Below the pieces are notes generated by a model. That model was not told the DNA's origin. It did not search any database and was given only the letters and a program-made list of their open reading frames with translations. Of a stretch of 10,206 nucleotides of DNA, positions 6,580 through 10,206 are shown in pieces. Source of the stretch: an uncultured Burkholderiales bacterium (lineage in GTDB: Bacteria > Pseudomonadota > Gammaproteobacteria > Burkholderiales > Burkholderiaceae_C); the NCBI GenBank assembly GCA_903953985.1, contig CAJBLW010000030.1:1-10206 (forward strand), given 5' to 3'. Each line of letters begins with the position of its first letter. The first letter of the stretch is position 1. Position numbers and translations under genes: made by a program.

Positions 6580-7767
6580 ATGCGCATCTCTGAGCGAGCC
6601 GAGCGAATCGACCCCTTTTGGGTGATGGAGGTTGCCAAGGCTGCCTCACAAAAAGCCCGCGAAGTCGCGCACACCGACAGGCCCGTGGTTTTTCTGAACA
6701 TTGGCGAACCCGACTTCACCGCCCCACCCCGCGTACAGCAAGCTGCGCTGGCGGTGATCGAATCGGGCCAGACTCAGTACACACCCGCGCTGGGCCTGGA
6801 CGCCCTGCGCCAAGCCATCAGCGTCTGGTACGCGCAGCGCTTTGGCGTGCAAGTGCCCGCCAGTCGCATCGTGGTCACGGCGGGCGCTTCGGCGGCGCTT
6901 CAACTGGCGTGTCTGGCGCTGATTGACCGGGGCGATGAAATCCTCATGCCCGACCCCAGCTACCCCTGCAACCGGCATTTCGTGAGTGCGGCCGATGGCA
7001 CTGCCGTGTTGGTGCCCACCACCGCCGAGGAACGCTTTCAGCTCAGCGCCCGCAAAGTGGCTGCCGCCTGGGGGCCGCAAACTCGGGGCGTTTTACTGGC
7101 CTCGCCCTCCAACCCCACCGGCACCTCGATTGACCCGGCCGAGCTGGCCCGCATTGTCGACGTTGTGCGCAGCCATGGCGGCATCACCCTGATCGACGAG
7201 ATCTACCTGGGCTTGAGCCACGACGCGCAGTTTGGCCAAAGCGCGCTGGCCTTGGGTGACGATGTCATCAGCATCAACAGCTTCAGCAAATACTTCAACA
7301 TGACCGGCTGGCGACTGGGCTGGCTGGTGGTGCCAGAGCAGCTCACGCCCGTGCTCGAGCGCCTGGCGCAAAACCTGTTCATCTGTGCCAGCACTGTGGC
7401 GCAACAGGCGGCCCTGGCCTGTTTTGAACCCGAGAGCCTGACCGAATACGAGCGCCGCCGCGCCGAGTTCAAAGCCAGGCGCGATTACTTCATCCCGGCC
7501 CTGAACGAGTTGGGCTTGACCGTTCCCGTCGCCCCCGATGGCGCGTTTTACGCCTGGGCCGACTGTACCGCCGCCTGCCACAAGCTGGGCCTCAAAGACA
7601 GTTGGGACTTTGCCTTTGCCGCGCTGGAACACGCCCATGTGGCCATCACGCCCGGGCGCGACTTTGGCACCGACCAAACCGCCCGCTTTGTGCGCTTTTC
7701 CACCGCCAACTCCATGGCTGAGCTGCAAACCGCCATCGCCCGCCTGAAAGGCTGGTTGCAGCCATGA
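6580..7767 (+). CDS. PLP-dependent aminotransferase, class I/II (fold type I)
   Basis: Aspartate-aminotransferase-superfamily enzyme of 395 residues, cytosolic. Motifs in order: NIGEPDFTAP (40-49), YTPALGLDALRQAI (67-80, usually YT.. G...LR.A), VVTAGASAAL (98-107), SPSNPTGT (175-182, N178), LIDEIYLGL (204-212, with D206 and Y209 placed as PLP ring contacts), SFSKYFNMTGWRLGW (234-248) with the Schiff-base lysine K237, and VRFSTANS (371-378) with R372 placed to bind the substrate carboxylate. All key residues are present, so it should be active. The amino donor cannot be read from sequence; alanine, aspartate, aromatic amino acid or LL-DAP-type activities are all possible. No Shine-Dalgarno precedes the ATG: the 26-base spacer after nusB is almost only A and C. 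The stop overlaps ybgC as ATGA. I recall a similar gene at this place in Comamonadaceae, but its role with Tol or riboflavin genes is unknown to me. Confidence 0.92.
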   Translation: MRISERAERIDPFWVMEVAKAASQKAREVAHTDRPVVFLNIGEPDFTAPPRVQQAALAVIESGQTQYTPALGLDALRQAISVWYAQRFGVQVPASRIVVTAGASAALQLACLALIDRGDEILMPDPSYPCNRHFVSAADGTAVLVPTTAEERFQLSARKVAAAWGPQTRGVLLASPSNPTGTSIDPAELARIVDVVRSHGGITLIDEIYLGLSHDAQFGQSALALGDDVISINSFSKYFNMTGWRLGWLVVPEQLTPVLERLAQNLFICASTVAQQAALACFEPESLTEYERRRAEFKARRDYFIPALNELGLTVPVAPDGAFYAWADCTAACHKLGLKDSWDFAFAALEHAHVAITPGRDFGTDQTARFVRFSTANSMAELQTAIARLKGWLQP

Positions 7768-8201
7768 ACATGCCCAGCGCCAGCATCAGCCACCATGTTT
7801 TCGAACACCCGATCCGCATCTATTGGGAAGACACCGACGCCGGCGGCATCGTGTTTTACGCCAACTACCTCAAGTTTTTTGAACGGGCCCGCACCGAATG
7901 GCTGCGCAGCTTGGGCTTTGGCCAGCAAATGCTGCGTGACGCCTCGGGCGGCATGTTTGTCGTGAGCGAAACCACCGTCAAATACCATTCGCCAGCCCGC
8001 CTGGACGACACACTGGTCGTCACAGCCGAGTTGCAAAATGGCGGCAAAGCCAGCCTGACCATTGCCCAGCGCGCCTACCTGCGCACACCGAACCAAGCCG
8101 ACCGACTGCTGGCCGAGGGCACCATCCGCCTGGGCTGGGTCGACAGCACCACCTTGAAACCCGGCCGCATCCCGGCCCCCGTTCTGGAAGCCCTGAAATG
8201 A
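7764..8201 (+). CDS. ybgC: Tol-Pal-associated acyl-CoA thioesterase YbgC
   Basis: Hot-dog-fold thioesterase of the YbgC/4-hydroxybenzoyl-CoA thioesterase family, 145 residues. It hydrolyses acyl-CoA or acyl-ACP and is usually the first gene of the tol-pal cluster; its contribution to the envelope is linked to phospholipid metabolism. The signature WEDTDAGGIVFYANYLKFFE (21-40) includes D25, which corresponds to the catalytic Asp18 of E. coli YbgC. FVVSETTVKYHSPARLDDTL (65-84) forms the next conserved block. The start overlaps the aminotransferase stop by four bases and the stop overlaps tolQ the same way, so translation is probably coupled on both sides. A second ATG two codons on (7770) is possible. 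Confidence 0.95.
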   Translation: MNMPSASISHHVFEHPIRIYWEDTDAGGIVFYANYLKFFERARTEWLRSLGFGQQMLRDASGGMFVVSETTVKYHSPARLDDTLVVTAELQNGGKASLTIAQRAYLRTPNQADRLLAEGTIRLGWVDSTTLKPGRIPAPVLEALK

Positions 8202-8902
8202 ACCAAGACATGTCCATCGTCTCTCTGCTGCTGCACGCCAGTTTTGTGGTCCAGTTGGTGGTGCTGATTTTGCTCGGCATCTCGGTGGCCAGTTGGGCCG
8301 CCATCGTGCGCAAAATCACCGCCATCAAACGCATCAAAAGCCTGAACGACGAGTTTGAGCGGGTCTTTTGGTCCGGCACCAGCCTGAACGAGCTGTTCAA
8401 CTCGGCCAGTCAAAACGCCAAACTGTCCGGCCCCATGGAGCGCATTTTTGCCAGCGGCATGCGCGAATACCAAAAACTGCGCGAACGCCGCATCAGTGAC
8501 GCAGGCACCTTGCTTGACGGCGCACGCCGCGCCATGCGGGCGAGCTTCCAGCGCGAGATGGACATGGCCGAATCGCAACTGGCCTTCCTCGCCTCGGTCG
8601 GCTCCATCTCGCCGTACGTGGGTTTGTTTGGCACGGTGTGGGGCATCATGCACGCCTTCACCGGCTTGGCCAGCTTGCAGCAGGTCACTCTGGCCGTTGT
8701 GGCCCCCGGCATTGCTGAAGCCCTGGTGGCCACCGCCATCGGCTTGTTTGCCGCCATCCCCGCCGTGCTGGCCTACAACCGGTTTTCCCATGATGTAGAC
8801 CGCATCGCCATCAAACTCGAAACCTTCATCGAAGAGTTCTCCAACATCCTGCAGCGCAGCCTGGGCTCGACCGGCGGCAGCGGCTCGGCCTCTGGCCATT
8901 GA
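8198..8902 (+). CDS. tolQ: Tol-Pal system proton channel subunit TolQ
   Basis: Inner-membrane protein of the MotA/TolQ/ExbB family. With TolR it forms a proton channel that energises TolA for outer-membrane invagination during division. The 234 residues (E. coli 230) show three hydrophobic segments, about 14-38, 134-156 and 164-192, with a large cytoplasmic loop between the first two. GLFGTVWGIM (142-151) in TM2 and IAEALVATAIGLFAAIPAV (172-190) in TM3 are hallmark motifs. T146 and T179 match the functionally important T145 and T178 of E. coli TolQ. The ATG at 8198 overlaps the ybgC stop; an alternative ATG at 8210 would remove four residues. tolR follows after 12 bases. Confidence 0.97.
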   Translation: MNQDMSIVSLLLHASFVVQLVVLILLGISVASWAAIVRKITAIKRIKSLNDEFERVFWSGTSLNELFNSASQNAKLSGPMERIFASGMREYQKLRERRISDAGTLLDGARRAMRASFQREMDMAESQLAFLASVGSISPYVGLFGTVWGIMHAFTGLASLQQVTLAVVAPGIAEALVATAIGLFAAIPAVLAYNRFSHDVDRIAIKLETFIEEFSNILQRSLGSTGGSGSASGH

Positions 8903-8914
8903 TCGGAGTGCGCC

Positions 8915-9334
<420 letters not shown>

Positions 9335-9345
9335 AAGTCACCGTC

Positions 9346-10206
9346 GTGAGTTCCAAACACGCCCCTCACCTAGAGTTCGCCCCCCCGACTGCGCCGGGCA
9401 TGGGCCGCGCTTGGGTGGTGGCCGGTGTAGCGCACCTGGCTTTGTTCCTGGCTCTGGGCCTGGCCACCGCCTGGAAAATCCAGCCCCAGACCGTCCAAGC
9501 CGAAGCCGAGCTGTGGTCTGCAGTGCCGCAAGCGGCGGCCCCCAAACTGCAAGAACCCCCGCCCGCCCCACCCAAGCCTGAGCCCAAGCCCGAACCGCCC
9601 CCAAAACCGGCACCTCCCCGGCCCGCGCCAGAACCCAATCCTGACAACAGCCTGCGCGATGCTCAAATTGCGCTCGAAAAGAAAAAAGAAGAAGACAAGA
9701 AAAAGCAAGAAGCCGCCGAACGCCAACGCAAGGCCCAGGAGAAGAAGAAAAAAGAGGCCGAAGAAAAAGCCGAGAAGGACAAAGCCACTAAGGAAAAAGC
9801 CCTCAAGGACAAGGCTGCGCAGGAAAAAGCCGCTCAGGAGAAGAAAGAACTGGAAAAGAAGAAAGCTGCTGAGAAAGCCAAGGCCGACGAGGATAAGCGC
9901 AAGCAAGAACAAGCCCGAAAAGAGGCCGAGGATAAGGCTGACGCAGCCGTGGCCGAGGCCTTGCGCAAGGAACAAATGCAACGCACGCAAGGCATGGCCG
10001 GCGCATCAGGCGGACCCAATGCCACAGGCACAGCGCTCAAATCCTCGGGCCCCTCGTCCAGTTATGCGGGACGCCTCGTGGGCCGCATCAAACCCAACAT
10101 CAATTACCCCGGCGACACAGTCGGCAACCCTCGCGCCGAGGTAGAAATCCGCGTGGCACCTGACGGCACCATCACCAGCCGCCGCATTAAGACGCCCAGC
10201 GGCAAC
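9346..10206 (+). CDS. tolA: Cell envelope integrity protein TolA, 5' part (runs off the right edge)
   Basis: Links the TolQR motor in the inner membrane to TolB and Pal at the outer membrane. 287 residues are visible and the frame is open to the edge. Order: short cytoplasmic tail (1-21), membrane helix AWVVAGVAHLALFLALGLAT (22-41), Pro-rich stretch (66-99), a long Lys/Glu/Ala-rich helical region (about 103-213) corresponding to TolA domain II, a Gly/Ser linker (216-239), and the start of the C-terminal TonB-like domain (SYAGRLVGRIKPNINYPGD at 239-257, GNPRAEVEIRVAPDGTI at 260-276). In the helix, H30 corresponds to the conserved His of the SxxxH motif of E. coli TolA, but the Ser position is Ala (A26). 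The start is GTG at 9346 with only a weak GAAAG upstream; the next in-frame ATG (9400) would cut into the region before the helix. tolB and pal should follow. Confidence 0.93.
   Translation, partial: MSSKHAPHLEFAPPTAPGMGRAWVVAGVAHLALFLALGLATAWKIQPQTVQAEAELWSAVPQAAAPKLQEPPPAPPKPEPKPEPPPKPAPPRPAPEPNPDNSLRDAQIALEKKKEEDKKKQEAAERQRKAQEKKKKEAEEKAEKDKATKEKALKDKAAQEKAAQEKKELEKKKAAEKAKADEDKRKQEQARKEAEDKADAAVAEALRKEQMQRTQGMAGASGGPNATGTALKSSGPSSSYAGRLVGRIKPNINYPGDTVGNPRAEVEIRVAPDGTITSRRIKTPSGN

Noticed and set aside
9370..9990. A 206-codon minus-strand frame, very rich in Leu and Phe, resembling a membrane protein
   Set aside because: It is the complement of the Lys/Glu-rich and Pro-rich parts of tolA: AAG/GAA codons read as CTT/TTC. 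The tolA frame has TolA domains on both sides of it.
9640..9990. Repeated AAG/GAA/GCC-rich DNA that could be called a tandem repeat
   Set aside because: There is no fixed repeat unit. The low complexity comes from the Lys/Glu/Ala helical domain II of TolA.
9659..10144. A 161-codon plus-strand frame rich in Arg and Lys
   Set aside because: Frame-shifted shadow of the tolA coiled-coil region; the extreme basic composition is a by-product of AAG/GAA/GCC codons.

Overview
The window looks like ordinary chromosome from a beta-proteobacterium, most likely Burkholderiales and probably the Comamonadaceae (Rhodoferax, Polaromonas or Limnohabitans type). The evidence is a G+C-rich sequence with tightly packed genes, a phaR repressor followed by rimO, a RibBX-type fusion protein, and a riboflavin-nusB-Tol gene order that I recall from that group. 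The genus is an inference. I saw no insertion sequence, phage, CRISPR array or rRNA.

Left part (1-3562), mainly minus strand. A 5' fragment of ribonuclease R (rnr) runs off the left edge. Head to head with it, and very close, is a plus-strand tRNA-Leu(CAG) gene followed by a clear intrinsic terminator. Next come rimO (methylthiotransferase for ribosomal protein S12) and phaR (polyhydroxyalkanoate-responsive repressor), both on the minus strand, with phaR upstream of rimO. A 16-codon reading frame fills the phaR-rimO gap and its stop overlaps the rimO start. The 195-base stretch between phaR and ribE carries a plausible phaR promoter and a TGC-type site that could serve PhaR autoregulation.

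Right part (3758-10206), entirely plus strand and almost without gaps: ribE, ribBX (ribBA-like), ribH, nusB, a class I/II aminotransferase, ybgC, tolQ, tolR and the first 287 codons of tolA. Four junctions overlap as ATGA or TGATG, and the others are 2 to 26 bases apart. This suggests one long transcript or a few nested ones. The rib genes make DHBP, lumazine and riboflavin. The GTP cyclohydrolase II-like half of RibBX has lost its zinc cysteines, so a separate RibA should exist elsewhere. NusB is a transcription antitermination factor. ybgC-tolQRA is the start of the Tol-Pal envelope cluster; tolB and pal are expected just past the right edge.

I found no clearly new biological system. The points most worth a second look are the truncated and ambiguous N-terminus of RNase R beside the tRNA gene, the degenerate RibBX domain, the tiny leader frame before rimO, and the almost pure A/C spacer without a Shine-Dalgarno before the aminotransferase.
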